The position numbers and the translations under genes were made by a program. 64,000 nt of DNA from Dolomedes plantarius (lineage: Eukaryota; Arthropoda; Arachnida; Araneae; Dolomedidae): positions 121,968,693 to 122,032,692 of the forward strand of contig OU015493.1 in NCBI GenBank assembly GCA_907164885.2. Reading direction: 5' to 3'. The notes below the pieces were generated by a model. That model saw nothing but the letters and a program-made list of their open reading frames with translations. It did not search any database and was not told where the DNA came from. Positions 22,484-34,799 of the stretch are shown here, piece by piece; position 1 is the first letter of the stretch, and every line of letters begins with the position of its first letter.

Positions 22484-22649
<166 letters not shown>

Positions 22650-22947
22650 TAAAAACTGCTTATAAGAACACCGGTTATAAAAACATATCGCTTAAAAGAA
22701 CGGAATTATTACTTCCCGGCCAGTTCTCATGTGTAATGATGGATATAAAATCCGGTTATAATAACATCGTTAATAAGAACATATCGCTTTTAGTGACTTA
22801 AAATTAATTTGTTTCTGGAAAAATAAATCGCTTATAAGAACATGTTCATTGGCAAGTAGCAGCACGTTGTTCTTCAACCATTTTATCAATTTTTATCTAA
22901 AAAAAAAGGACTAAAATTCGAAACTTCGAAAAAGTCCGCATGCTGAC

Positions 22948-23902
22948 ATGGAAGACCTTTTTCAATGGTTTATGATTCAAAGGAGTGCCAAAATTCCCCT
23001 AAGCGGACCGATTTTGCAAGCGAAAGCAAATGAATTTGCGTATCTCTTTAAAAAAACATGATTTCGTTTGTTCAACTTCGCGGATCCAGAGATTTCGGGA
23101 GAGGAATTCCATTGTGCTCGGGAGAATCAGTGGAGAATCGAAGGCCGCGCCACCAGGTTTGATTTGGTTCGCTATGGTCAAATTTTTGCTACACGAGGCT
23201 AATTAGACCGGAAGCTACAGTTTAAAGCCGATTCCGAACGGCTACAAACATCCATGCCAACAGTGGGACTCGAACCCACGGGATCTGAACCGAATGCCAA
23301 CTCCTTAGCCATTCGGCCATCCCTGGCCACCGTGCCACCAGTAGTTTCTGATGACTGCCTTAAAACCGTTTGGACTACGTTAAGAGAAGGTTATGAAGAC
23401 CACGAAATCTTCAATCCTCCAAAAATAAAAAATAAAAAATTCGAATTGTTTCCTGCATGCTGGTTTTCTTAGGGTTGAAAATCTTCCCATTTTATAAACT
23501 CAAGACTGTAGAGATGAAACGCTTCAAGACTGGGTTCGAGATTTGCCAATTGAACAAGATTCACTTCAGGAATTTGAAGACATAGATTTGGCTCTTGAAA
23601 CTCATGGGAATGTAACGGATGAAGATATTGTTGCAGGCGTAAATGCAGAGATTTCTGGCAGAGATGATGACATTGACAACAGTGCCAATTCAAAAGATCT
23701 TTTGAACGATTTTCCTTGTCCGAGTTTAAAAGAAATGTTTTCAGCAATCAATACTTTAAATAAATTTTTAGCTTGCAATGACGATGCGATAAAAACAATC
23801 TGTCAAAGAACTTGTCGCGATAACCGAAATTTATTTTTATTGACAAAAAAAAAACAACCTAAACAAACAAATATTACTGACAATTTTTCAGAAAATGAAT
23901 AA
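22948..23902 (+). pseudogene. Tigger-like transposase fragments
   Basis: The N-terminal part starts MEDLFQWFMIQRSAKIPLSG and matches the CENPB-type helix-turn-helix of pogo/Tigger transposases. A frame break at an A-run near 23050 is followed in another frame by RFRERNSIVLGRISGES, the end of that DNA-binding domain. A SINE interrupts at 23157-23333. After it, REGYEDHEIFN is the approach to the first catalytic Asp, but the catalytic core is deleted. From 23543 an acidic C-terminal tail (LQEFEDIDLALETHGNVTDE) runs to a stop at 23902. Not functional. Confidence 0.82.
23157..23333 (-). mobile_element. Family 2 SINE inserted in the Tigger transposase
   Basis: Reverse-oriented copy with B-box GGTTCGAGTCCCACTG (complement) and body GTTCGGAATCGGCTTTAAAC. 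It is flanked by a perfect 8-bp duplication GCCACCAG (23149-23156 and 23334-23341). Tigger sequence resumes directly afterwards, so the SINE is younger than the transposon. Confidence 0.93.
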
Positions 23903-24230
23903 ACATGCAAAAACAAAATATTGCATTGTGTATACATTCATAATAGCTACATAATTTTACTCATTTTTCTTTTTAACGTTTTTAGAACTATGTATTTGAA
24001 AAAGTTCAAAAATACATACTTATATGAAAATGAGCAGTGTGTTTTTCCTTGATTGAAGTTGAACCTTTTAACCATTTTTTGAACGTCATGTTTCAGGCGT
24101 AAATAGAAATTATGTGACAATGAATTTGGTATTTCCAGCAGTTTTAAGTTATCTATTGGATATAAAAACTATCGATTATAAGAACCAGTTTTTAAAGTCC
24201 CCTGGATGTTCTTACAAACGATTTCTACTG

Positions 24231-24271
<41 letters not shown>
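24231..24271. repeat. (AAT)n microsatellite
   Basis: About twelve AAT units directly after the right end of the Tigger-like element. Confidence 0.95.
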
Positions 24272-24272
<1 letters not shown>

Positions 24273-24636
24273 TGCCTCACATTAGTTTCACTTTGCTCAG
24301 TAAAAGCATTCTGTAGGTGGTATAAAAATAAAGAACAATTATTCAATATTTAAAAACATACTAAAATTTATTAACATTAAATAAGACTGGCGTATACTCA
24401 TGCAATAAAGTTACAGCGTCTACATCTTAGTAGCGATTTACAAATCACACGCTACACGCAGCTTACAAAGTGCGTCTTATATACAACTTAAAGGTTACAA
24501 GAAATACATTTTAAAACACTTCGATTAATGGCAAGAGAGAAAAAAATAATGTGAATGCTATAGTGAAAAGAAATATAAATTAGCGTACAGCTACTGTGAG
24601 ATAGGGAGAAACGTTTTATTTCTAAATATATATGTA

Positions 24637-26110
24637 CACTAGTGTACAAAACCTAAGAACGGTGAACAAATGGCCATGTTTAAAAAAATTGAAGGTGTGG
24701 TTTCATGTCAAGGGGGATAAATAGGTAAAGACAGAATGAGAGACATGATATAACGCAAGATTTTTTTCGAAAATAACTACAGAAAGTGTTGAAATAGGTT
24801 GTTTCAGCGAAAGGTACATATTGACCCGGAAGCAGAACAATATAAAGAATGCAGTTTAATAAAGACAGGCAATCCAGATATGTCAGTAAGGGATATGTTC
24901 ACCGTGCAGTGCAATGCAACATCCCACACATCGTAGCATACTCTGAATGACGTGATCCATGAGGTTTTAAGGCAACTTGTCCCCCTCCTCTTGCAGGTCA
25001 CGGATGAGGGATGGCTTGTTTGTCGGAGGATACGGGAGAGTAGCAAGACGTCACCCAAAGGCATCCAGTACATTTCCTACTGTATTAAAATCAAGTGAAT
25101 GTGATGGCCACATGATATGATGAATATTCTCGCTCTCCAGACAGTCCTGAACAGCGCTGGCGCGGTGACAGGGTGCGACATTAACCATGAACAGAAAGTT
25201 ATCACTCACAGCAACACGGAAAAGGCGAACATGAGGCAGCAGAACTTCAGCAATGTACCGTGCAGTGGCTATGGTCCCTGTTTCAAGCACATGTAGTGGT
25301 GTGTGGTTATTGACCATGATGCTACAAGTACCATATCGGCCCCTTTCCTTTATATTTTTTGGACGATAAGCAGTATCAATTTCAAGCCATATCATTTGCC
25401 ATCTACTATCAGAAGGAAGACTGAACCGGCTCTCATCTGTGAAGAGGACATTGGCCCAGTCGTCCTCGGTCCAATGGTGATGCAGACGGCAGCATTGAAA
25501 ATGGGTGCTGTGGTGAACTATCACAAGTGGGACTCACACAAAAGGTTTTCGGACGTATAATCCTGTCTGTCGCAAACGCCTTACAACAGTTTAACAGGAT
25601 ATCTGAGTTCCTGTGGTTCAATAGAATTGACTTGTCATTTGACCAGCTGTACTGCGCCGGTTCCTTTTTGCAATTAAGAACGATGTACCGATGGTCTTCG
25701 GCGTCGTACTGCGAGGACGACTCTTAGCTTGCGACTGCTACACTGTCTATTTGTTTGACACGCTGCCCAAAGCCTGGAAACTTTACTGTGGACGATGTCG
25801 AATTCCCTAGCAATATCTGTAAAATCATCTAAATGATGTCTGCTAGATATGACCTCACTTTCCAAAATGCAACGTTCTTCCGACCTGTTCAAATGGAACG
25901 TCCTACACTCACTGGCTTCACGCGTCGAATGCCTGCAAACCGATCTGTACGCAGTCACGTGACCCACACGTGCGGTAATCAAAAATTTGCATCGCCACCT
26001 TGATTCGCATTGCATCACGCTTTTATGCAAATTCCCACAAGATGCTGCGTTCGATTCTGCGGCTTCCATCATTTACCGAAACATCTGTTCTTAGGTTTTG
26101 TCCACTACTG
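24637..26110 (-). mobile_element. Tc1-like transposon, 1,474 bp, inactive
   Basis: Termini CACTAGTGTACAAAACCTAA and (complemented) CAGTAGTGGACAAAACCTAA, through AGAAC, flanked by TA on both sides (24635-24636 and 26111-26112). A degenerate minus-strand transposase fills it. Confidence 0.9.
24804..26072 (-). pseudogene. Tc1-like transposase, multiply broken
   Basis: N-terminal helix-turn-helix region in 26072-25674 (DFTDIAREFDIVHSKVSRLW). The DDE domain starts in 25524 with HWTEDDWANVLFTDESRFSL, which keeps the first Asp. The second position reads VNVAPCHRASA, with Asn where Asp is expected. The third reads SLDFNTVGNVLDAF, with Gly where Glu is expected. Frames change between the two halves and again near 25060. 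Two of three catalytic residues are lost, so decay is old. Confidence 0.85.
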
Positions 26111-26199
26111 TATATATGTATATATTTGTGTTTGTAAACAAGTAGCGATCATAGTAGGAGTCACAGTCGCTATTGTATCAGATTGTGTCCGATAAATGG

Positions 26200-26340
26200 C
26201 GTATGTACCTGATCTCTCAGTGTACACAATGTTTTTCAGGTAACCCCATAGAAAAGTCTAGAGGGGTCAAATCTTGGTGGCCAAAAAATTGGACCGTCCC
26301 ATCCTATCCAACATCAAAACACATGTAGGACTCATGCGTG
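26200..26340 (-). pseudogene. Mariner-like transposase remnant
   Basis: In three alternating minus frames one can read GWDGPIFWPPR, then DLTPLDFSMG, then WGYLKNIVYTE. Together they follow the WPPRSPDLTPLDFFLWGYLK pattern common at the third catalytic position of a mariner-related transposase group. Two frame breaks in 60 bp mean it is dead. Element ends were not found. Confidence 0.6.
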
Positions 26341-26540
26341 GCGTCACAGCGCCGGTACATGCCCCCAGAGCAGTTACGGTCACCATGACGTTGATAAATA
26401 AAACTCCCAGAGTTAACAAACCATCTACTTTTACGCAAAATCCGATCGGTCGATTGTTGTCCACGGTGTGCACAACTGAAATCCCGGACACTTTTTTCGA
26501 TGACTCTGTATTACTCCCATCGGTAGAGTTTATGTCTAAG

Positions 26541-27389
26541 TACTCACTTCCTTAGAGCAGTACATATTAATTTCGTTACATGGTAGGAAAGGCCGCTTAC
26601 TTGCAACTGTATCTGGAAAGCTTAGGCTATGAATCCAACAGTCGCAATCCGAACAGTTGCAGTCTTTGAGATTCTAGCTCTCTCATCATAATAAAATATA
26701 ATACAAAATTTTCCACTGAATGCAACGTGAGTTAAAGAGTATATCTGAATTAGGTATGAATGTACTATAAACGTATCAAACATGTGTGTAGGTTGCAAGG
26801 TTTTGAATCCCGTAATATAAGACATGTATACATTTATTTTGATACCATGCACATTTTAAACCACTTTCTAAATCTTCTGTATATCTATGTACTGCATGCT
26901 TTCGAAAGTGTTGATATTGTAAGTCTTCATTCTTTCTATGCATTTTCTTATCTTTTTTGACGTATTTCTTTAAAATCCCTAAAATTGAAAAGATGAAAAT
27001 GCTACTGAATTCTTAATTTTCGCAAGGGCAAATGATAGACAAGAAAAACAAATTCATCTATAAATAAATCTAAGTTACTACGCTACATTTACCAAATTTT
27101 CAATTTTCTCTCCGTTGCTGCACATTTATGCATTATTTTGAAGCCTTAACGCATATATTTTCTCTTAGCTTGCTTAACTATTAATCTTATTATGTATGAC
27201 CAACTGGTATTTTTTTTTTCCCTTTTGAAGAAAGAGCTTGGATCATTTTCAAAAATTTCAGTTGGAGTCGAATTTGACAAACAACTGTCAACGTTCTTTC
27301 GTCCAACATCAATCCCCCTCTTCCCCCCTGGTTGCTAATTGTTGATCTCTCTGGCTGCAGTCCTTTGTGTAACATACTTCCAAACACGC
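26541..27389. other. Unannotated AT-rich sequence
   Basis: No gene or transposon boundaries recognised. Confidence 0.4.
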
Positions 27390-28150
27390 ATTCCTCGATA
27401 TTATGCCCGAACTGGCATTACAAGTAGCCCATTTTTTTCTCTTTCTTTTCTGAATAAACATTATATGTACTTCACTGCATAATTCAAAGAGAACGGTAAT
27501 AAGGAGAAAAAAAAAAGACAAATTTCCTTGGATAACAGCCATTTGCGGCACAATGTTAGCAACATAAATATTATATCCCCCTCCCTGGGATGTTCCAACG
27601 TAAATTACTTCCGAAATTAATTCGCATGGAATACAATTAATCTTTCCGAAAACGAACAAAAGTTGTTCTGCTCTCACATGTAAAAAATTATCCCTTTTTT
27701 TACCCTCTTTTGCCAGCGAAAAAACAGCAAATGAAGACGTCCCAAAAAAATTAATTATTGCTTTCTGCCACAGAAGTAACTTCTTTGTTCGCTGGAATTT
27801 TTTTCCCCGGGGGGTGAGGATGGGTATAAAAAAAACTTTCAAATGAAGTGATGGGGGAGAGGATGCTTCCAGAAATTCATTAGCATGCCGTTCACTCATT
27901 ATTTCAAAGATCTCGTGGGGACGGCCTCTGCCTCGCTCTTTTGCGCGCGTATTTTTTTCCTCCTTGTATGATTAAAACAAGGTTTGGCTTTGATAATTGA
28001 TGCGGCGTTCATTATGCGCACGAGGGATGGCAACATTTCATTTGCTGGGGTAGGTTTTTAGAAAGAGGTGCTTCACAACCAATCCGACTCTTTTTTTTCC
28101 CTCTCTCTCTTTTTCTCCTTAAAAAGAGGAAAAAAATGTTTCCAGAAGAA
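27390..28150. other. Repeat-free block, possible conserved non-coding sequence
   Basis: This stretch has no transposon signature and contains homeodomain-type cores (ATTAATT, AATTGATG, TCATTATG) and CpG-containing segments such as TTTGCGCGCGTA and GATGCGGCGTTCATTATGCG. The long minus-strand open frame here (27309-27899) shows no domain and is rich in residues expected from the composition. A regulatory role is only inferred. Confidence 0.3.
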
Positions 28151-28242
28151 TTTTTTTTCTCCTCACTTTGAGAAAAAAAGGAGGATTTTGTGCTGTAGAA
28201 TATTTGTCATGGTTAAAGTTGCCTTTGATAAAAGTTGATAGA

Positions 28243-29220
28243 AGTGGTGGGGTATAATTTTGTTGTTGAAGAGACCACTGTCAAGATCACTTTTGATTGA
28301 TTATAGAGTTGAAAAAGTACGCGAGACCTCGAGAGAAGATGTAGAAAATGTAAAGTTGTCTGAATATCAAATAAGGAAGAGTTCAAACTGTATTTATCTT
28401 TTTAAAAAATGTAAATTTTATTTCTTACACATAGGACATCTAAGCTCAGTGTTCACGAATCAGTGTTTAATCTCTCAAAATGCAAGTGAATGTGTGTGAA
28501 CCTCATTGAAATCACCAATAATCTGACTTCGGATTAAAACAAGCAATCAACATTTAATTGGCGAAACACATTATTTACAGATTAACAATACATGGTTAGG
28601 CAGCTTAAAGGAGATACGTCCCCCGTAGCTCTCAAACCTACAATAAATAGAACATGAAAAACCAACTGTTGCCAAAGCTAAGTATAAATTACACTGCTGC
28701 CAATTTAAAAAATACTGCAGTAAAATAAAAAATAGGGAAATACAGTTACATGGAGTTAAGCACTGAGAATAAACATATGATGCACGTCAGTACCAGGGAA
28801 GATGCGAGAAATCACGTAACACTCAGATTTCAAACGCATGCCCGGACGTACCTTGTAGTCTGTATCTGCCGAAGGACTGATATTCCTCCCCACTTTAAAA
28901 AGCCCTTTAATATATACAGTGAAACTTCTCTATAGCGGTTAGTAATGGTTCCGAAAAAAAGTGGCCGCTTTGAGGGGTGGCTGCCAGAAAGAGTTTTCTT
29001 CCATAATATTGGCTGTATGAAGTCTTGAATAGGTTCTGAACAAAATACAACCGTTTAGAAGAGTGACTGTCGAATAAAAATGGTCGGCTAGAGAAGTTTC
29101 CCCTGTATTTATTTATAAAGCATCAAGATAATTTCTTTCACGTTTCAAAACTGCAATTATAAAGTTAGTGATGCCCATGCACTGATATCAGATATGTAAT
29201 TATGGACTAGGGATGTCGAT
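28243..29220. repeat. Tandem duplication, copy A
   Basis: Diverged duplicate of 29255-30191. Shared landmarks in order: CTTTTGATTGATTATAGAGT, CGAGAC...GAAAATGTAAA, ACACATAGGACATCTA, CTTTAAAAAGCCCTTTAATA, then TTTCAAAACTGCAATTATAA. Copy A carries about 350 bp (28500-28850) missing from copy B, and a pogo-like MITE at 28917-29105. Confidence 0.82.
28917..29105. mobile_element. pogo-like MITE, 189 bp (copy 2)
   Basis: Left CAGTGAAACTTCTCTATAGC, right complement CAGGGGAAACTTCTCTAGCC; TA on both sides (28915-28916, 29106-29107). Copy B of the surrounding duplication lacks it at the matching site (TTTAATATAAATTTATTTAA near 29540), which confirms the boundaries. Confidence 0.92.
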
Positions 29221-29254
29221 TCTTTCTTCTTTCATTCTATAGATTATCTTCTGT

Positions 29255-30191
29255 CGACCACTGTGAATTCTCTTTTGATTTTTTACGGAGTTAAAAAAGT
29301 ATGCGAGACATTGAAAGAAAATGCATGAAATGTAAATTTGACTGAATATTATATGAAAGTATAGAGGGTATTTTGGTTGTGGAGGAGTTTAGATTATATT
29401 TTTCATGAAAAAAAATATAAATTGTGTTTTTTACACGTAGAACATCTACACACAGATGTAAAAGATTATGTACATATGTTCCTTGGAGTCCGCATCTGAG
29501 GATGGACTGAACTCTTCTTTTCTTACTTTAAAATGGGCTTTAATATAAATTTATTTAATACTAGCTGAATACCCATGCTTCGCTACGGAGTACATTCAAA
29601 TTAAATACAACTGTCAATATGCAATTAATGCCAAAAAAATATTTAAAATAAATACAATGGCCAATGTATGCAACTAATGCCATAAAAAAAATCATAAAAA
29701 GTATCATAAAAAGAAAAGAAACCACGTGATCAGCACTTAATAAATTAAATTCTAAAAATTAATCTTTAAAAATTCACCAAAAATCAGAAAATGGAGGTAA
29801 AGATTCGAAAAAGATTTCATTTTAAAGGAATTTTTATGATCTTTCTCGTGATATAAATTTTATAACCCCCAAATTATTATTTTAAATGCAAACTTAAAAA
29901 AAGTTACTAAAACAGCTTAATTTAATTTAAAAAAATCTAAGAAGAATTTTTCAAAAATCTTTCTTAGTGCACCCCTACACTATAAGAAGAATCGCCTTGC
30001 AAATTTTCAGTCCTTTAGATCCAGTGGTTTGGTCTGTGCGGTATCTGTCAGTCAGTCAGTCCGTTCCGGAACTGTTTTATATATATAGATAATAAAGATT
30101 CAAACTAATTTCGTTTAGATTTCAAAACTGCGATTGTAAAGTTAGTACGGCTAATGTAGTGATATGTGATGCCTTATTATATGAACTAGGA
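29255..30191. repeat. Tandem duplication, copy B
   Basis: Second copy of the unit at 28243-29220. It lacks the MITE but contains a Helitron at 29561-30089. After the Helitron, homology resumes (TTTCAAAACTGCGATTGTAA at about 30120). Confidence 0.82.
29561..30089 (-). mobile_element. Non-autonomous Helitron, complete, 529 bp
   Basis: In minus orientation it begins TCTATATATATAAAACAGTT and ends with a short hairpin and CAGCTAG. It lies between A (29560) and T (30090), the usual Helitron target. It has no inverted repeats and no target duplication. Copy A of the surrounding duplication shows the unoccupied site (TTTATTTATAAAG). It contains GTCAGTCAGTCAGT near its 5' end and no coding frame. Confidence 0.85.
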
Positions 30192-30403
30192 TAAATTCTG
30201 ACCAAGAAGCCTCAAAAGCAAGATCTGATGGGCTCGTAACCTCCTCCAGTCCCTACTGCCACATGAAAGACTTTACGAACTATGGATTTACGTGCCCCTA
30301 CTCGGCGTAGACACGAAGCCATCCAGTGGCGCTTTCCAGGATTCGAATTGAGCTCCCTCAATTCAACACCCGACGCGCTAACCCCTTGGATGCTCCAGGC
30401 TCT
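30192..30403 (-). mobile_element. tRNA-derived SINE (family 3)
   Basis: On the minus strand the head (30403-30334) reads GAGCCTGGAGCATCCAAGGG, then GTTAGCGCGTCGGG, then B-box AATTCGAATCC. The body extends left to about 30192, where the duplicated host sequence ends. A single copy was seen. Confidence 0.65.
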
Positions 30404-31849
30404 TTTCTACCGTCAAAATCCGCACCGTTTTACGCTCCTTAGAAGTTCCCGACAATGAAAGAAGTAACACAACCCTTTTCTACCGAGGTGTTACGGAATG
30501 ATGTTTTAACGGATGAGTTTACTGGGCAAATAATCATTACGTTTCCTAAATAATAAATTCCTAGTATGCATTTGCAAATATAGTCTAAAAACAACGTTAA
30601 GTTTCTGTTAGTTTTTGTCTTTTACAAATTCATCAATTTACTACCTACTACATAGTGTAAATGCATATGTTTATCACAGATGTCATGACTGACTAATCTT
30701 GTTTATATCCTTAAATTGCGAATAGCAAACTAAAAAGAAAGATATGGAATAGATTACAACGGCAAAGGGATAGTTATTTTTCAAGCCTACTCCAAGCAAA
30801 TAAAATATATAGAAAAAGAGAATCGAAGGAAGGGAATCGGATAAACATAAAGACATGTTAGGAGAGAGTTGGTTGTAAGCTAAGTCATCGAAGATAATAG
30901 CTGCAGCTAATGCTGACAAATAATGAAGTTGTAAGGGGGAAAAGGGGTAATTGTTTAAATGTTAATTAATGAGTTGCAGTAATAAGTATTACTTTGCAAT
31001 GGCTTTACCATCATCTTATCACAACAATGCTTTCGGGCATTTGCCTTATCTCTCACAATGGCTTTTACAGAGTTTTCATTTGAGTTCCTTATGCTCAGCC
31101 TCTGATGGTTTTTTTACAGGAATAAACATATTCGGATAAACAAATAAAAACTGTAAAAATGCAAAGTTAGCGTAATTTGCAACAATGTCAAAACTGCATA
31201 AATCTTGGTTTGTGTTTAATTTATGAACCTGGTATAACCTTATGTTGTATCTGGCTCCTTTTTAACCACTTCAACCCCATAGTTCAAATTTATGTCTTAA
31301 TATTTAACAGTGACTAATATTTTGCTATTCTGGAAATTCATAATCACTACACCTAAAATATATTTCCTGACAGGAAAAATTTTGATGCGAATTTTTCTTT
31401 ATCATTGGGGTAATTATTCCGGTTAAGTAACATTTGCTAGAAGAGGTAATTTAGATAGAGTGTGCCAGATGGAACCCTGAATTAGAACTATTATAATAAA
31501 AAATGATAGTTTAAACTTTTCTCATTTATGATACAAAAACATTTACATCCATTCACAGGGCAGTTGATGAAGTAAAATTATTGTTTTAAATCTAAACATT
31601 TGATGAGCAGGTAATGTATGCTTCACATCATTAAATGTACTATGAAGGAGAAACGCTTTTACAGGCAAGAGAGGCACGCGATATATGTAGTGAAACGGAG
31701 ATAGGATATTATTTTTAAAATTTTATTGTAAAACTGTAGTTTTGGGATATGAAAACTTTTGTCATGTTTAATTGCCGTTAAAATACGTTCATAATAAAAC
31801 ATCACATATTAGTGTGAATTATCTTTCCGGAGCTACAGTTGTGATAGAT
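30404..31849. other. Unannotated AT-rich sequence
   Basis: No convincing gene or element boundary seen. Confidence 0.4.
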
Positions 31850-32115
31850 TTAAGGTATTTGCCTACGTTTGGAGCATTTTTTTTTCAAAAGTATACAATA
31901 CCGATTAAATATATTTATTTTTAGTTCAAATGTGATATAAAACCGTGAAAACAAACGTAATTTTGGTAGAAATTTCATAACATTTTAAAATATAGGGAAT
32001 TTTCATGTAGGATTGCTTTCCTCTATAATGGTCCTCCAGAAGGCAAAATTTCAGACGCTAAAACCGCACGTCCGTACCTTGCGAGTTATAATTTTGGCAG
32101 CGCGCCAAATTGCAA

Positions 32116-32460
32116 GGGCGCGGTGGCCCGGTTGGCAAAAGCGTGGAGCCAGTGATCTGAGGGTTGCGGGTTCGATGCCGGTCGCTGACAAAATCCACCG
32201 CCATGTTCACTAATGATAGTCGATGCACGTAAAATCTGTCGTGGCTGAAATGTCCTCCAAGTTCTCAAATTTACCTCTGGAGATGCGGGGTCAAGTGTTA
32301 CGGTCTTGTAACTTGACTCGGTTCTAAATTACGGGACCGGCTTGTAGGGGGTAATGCTGGCCCCCTATACGGTGCCCCCCCTAAAGGAGTGGCCAGAAGT
32401 TTCACCCATTAGTGTGAACAAATGGCGTTATAGCCAATCTTCCGGGCATTTGTATTAAAT
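32116..32460 (+). mobile_element. tRNA-derived SINE (family 1 relative)
   Basis: Head with TGGCCCGGTTGGCAAAAGCG (A-box region) and GGTTCGATGCC (B-box). The body matches the 6794 SINE in GGGTAATGCTGGCC...ACGGTGCCCCC and CAAATGGCG. It is inserted inside the TTAA-flanked element and so is younger. Confidence 0.8.
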
Positions 32461-32476
32461 AATATTGAAAATAATA

Positions 32477-32835
32477 ATTATTTGCGATTCCACTATAAAT
32501 TGAACTTGGAGATTACATTTTTGCCCCCAGCTAAAAAAAGTTGAAAATGTGACTTACACCACTTTGTCTTTCACAGCCTCATATGAGGCGGTGAAAGGCA
32601 AAGTGGTGTAAGTCAGAAAGTCAAGTGGTGTAAGTCAAGAGAGTTTAACTGCAAAAACTACAAAATTTTCCACCATAAATTGAACAAATTATAATTCATA
32701 ACAATTATTACAACATTGCAAATAATAACTATCTACAATTCCACTATAAATTGAACATGGAGATTACATATTTGCCCCCAAATGAAAAAAGTTGAAAATG
32801 TGACTTACACCACTTTGCCTTTCAACGCATCATAT
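32477..32835. repeat. Direct repeat pair with internal hairpin
   Basis: ATTCCACTATAAATTGAAC, then GGAGATTACAT, TTTGCCCCC and GTGACTTACACCACTTTG occur at about 32487-32575 and 32739-32820. The first copy also folds back on itself: GTGACTTACACCACTTTG (32560) pairs with CAAAGTGGTGTAAGTC (32600), with CTCATATGAG at the turn. Confidence 0.85.
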
Positions 32836-33712
32836 GTAAAACACTTTTGCAAAATTTCATTGAAGTATGTTGAAAACTTTTTAAATGATTAGCTTTCTCA
32901 TTCACAAAAGTAACTAAAAAATGAGTTTTTTAGAAAACGCATTGAAAGATGCTACTTCCGGTCTTTTAATATAGCTTTTGGTTTATTTAATTGGACATAA
33001 GTTTTCATCCAATGATCCTACGAATAAAAGTAAAGCACTTTTAGAATCCTAAAAGATTGGCCTTTAAAATAGAACAGTAAAAAATTGAAATTTTGCACCA
33101 GAACAGCCATTTCAATGTAGGCAGATACCTTAAACTTGTTAATAATGTGATCTATTGTCTTTATTAACTAGATAAATAATCCAACAGATATAGATAAAAA
33201 ATTATACTAAAATAGGCAAAAACAAACAGAAATCAAGCACTCTGGGCATCCACGCACCAACGGCAAGATTCTGCATAAGAGCCGGAACTGAACCATAAAA
33301 CGACAGTTTTATTATTTCTATGGTTTACTTTTTAAACTTTATTAACTAGAGTCAGACAAAACGAGGCAAAACTTTTGAAGAGATATTTTTGGTTGAAATC
33401 ATAAAAATTATGATAAATATTTTTCAAAACACTTTTGGAGAAAAACAATTTTTTGTGGAAACTAATGTGGGAATTCAGTTTACTTTAAAATAAAAAATAC
33501 AAAGTCTGACGATTCCAAAATACAATCTCAAAACGGAAATTAGATATCATCTTTTTTTTTTGCATTCTTGATACTACAGTTGTTCGGTTTTTTTACAGTT
33601 GCGAATTAATAGCAGAGAGTAAATAAGAACTTGAATTTTATTAATTGTTTTATTTATTAGGTTTTTAGTCACAGTTTTAAATTTTCGTACACAAGGGGTC
33701 ATCATACCAGTA

Positions 33713-34119
33713 TTAAGCGCTGCTGTGTACTAACCCTATTGGATTCGCTCACCTATGGAGAAAATTTAACTACTGTTTACAGCTACATAAATACTGATAA
33801 TCCAATAAAATGGTATTTTCTGATGGCCTAAACATTTCTGCATCTCGCAACAGGATTCGTTTTATAAATTTCGTGCACCAAAGGAATTGATGAGCCTTTA
33901 AAACACGCTATACCAGATTTTCCCCCGTATAATTTTAATTTTAAAACACTGTTTAAATTTTTTTAAAACAAAAAATGCTCCAAGGTGTAAAATTTCTTTC
34001 TCTATTACGGAATACAATTAAAATCTTTAAATCCAAGTCGGCAATACTTGGACAAATTTTCTGCATAGGTTATCATAGAGGTGAGCGAATCCAATAGGGT
34101 TAAGACACAACAGCCTTAA
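33713..34119. mobile_element. TTAA-flanked MITE (family T2, copy 1)
   Basis: Termini GCGCTGCTGTGTACTAACCC and (complemented) GGCTGTTGTGTCTTAACCCT share CTATTGGATTCGCTCACCT; TTAA at 33713-33716 and 34116-34119. A second copy in opposite orientation lies at 62974-63404, sharing interior motifs such as AAAGGAATTGATGAG. Non-coding. Confidence 0.88.
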
Positions 34120-34630
34120 CAGCCGTAAATTGATTATATTTTCCCACAAACAAGCTAAAACAACTAAAAATGTGAATTAAACTGTTAAAAGAAGTCTATG
34201 TACAATATTTTAGCATTTTATAAAGAATTATAGAACTGAGACAAAGATGAAGGAAAATAATCGAATAGTTTTCAACGACGTAGTTGAATACTTTCTCACA
34301 TGAGGAACAAAGAAAAACCCAGCATTATGTGCTCCAGATGTGATGAAGTTTTGAATTTCTTGGGTAGGGAAAGCTCATGCAGAAACAGCTATTGTTCAAT
34401 AAGAAAATATTTAGTGTACAGTTGAATATCCAGATAAAATCTTATATCAGAGAAGTCTATAGGCAAATACGGTTAAAATTTGAATAATAGCTTATAAAAA
34501 AAGGCTTTTGATTCTGTACTTAGTTCATTTTACTGACGGGAGTTAATTTCCTTTTTGTTGTTGTTTCTAGGAGTGTGCGTGATTTAGAGCAATTTAGACA
34601 TCTTTTGCAATACGAGGACTAAAGAAATAA

Positions 34631-34730
34631 TTTTAAGCCGGTTACGAAAGGCTATAAACATTCTTAACAACTTTTCGAACCCGTGGACAATAATTTTGAA
34701 GACTAACTCTCAACCCATTCGGCCATTAAC
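34631..34730 (-). mobile_element. Decayed family 2 SINE
   Basis: Reverse copy with GGCCGAATGGGTTGAG, CGGGTTCGAAAAG and GCCTTTCGTAACCGGCTTAA (complement). Diverged and missing its 3' tail. Confidence 0.6.
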
Positions 34731-34799
34731 AGTAAATCGTTTGGATAATTGGGGAAAAGATGAAGACTTAAGATAGCCTAACCAGAGATAGGTCTTCAG

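Larger units (their letters stand above)
31854..33129. mobile_element. TTAA-flanked element with inverted ends
   Basis: Ends GGTATTTGCCTACG (left) and GGTATCTGCCTACA (right, complemented) are each preceded by TTAA (31850-31853 and 33130-33133). The interior has no transposase. It contains two direct copies of a ~110-bp segment, an internal hairpin and a SINE (32116-32460). TTAA targets are typical of piggyBac relatives; that class is inferred only from the target. Confidence 0.7.

Noticed and set aside
23254..23472. 72-codon frame over the SINE and Tigger junction
   Set aside because: It is a chance fusion across the SINE insertion.
27309..27899. 196-codon minus-strand frame as a gene
   Set aside because: Low-complexity Lys/Phe/Leu-rich translation with no recognisable motif or exon signals.
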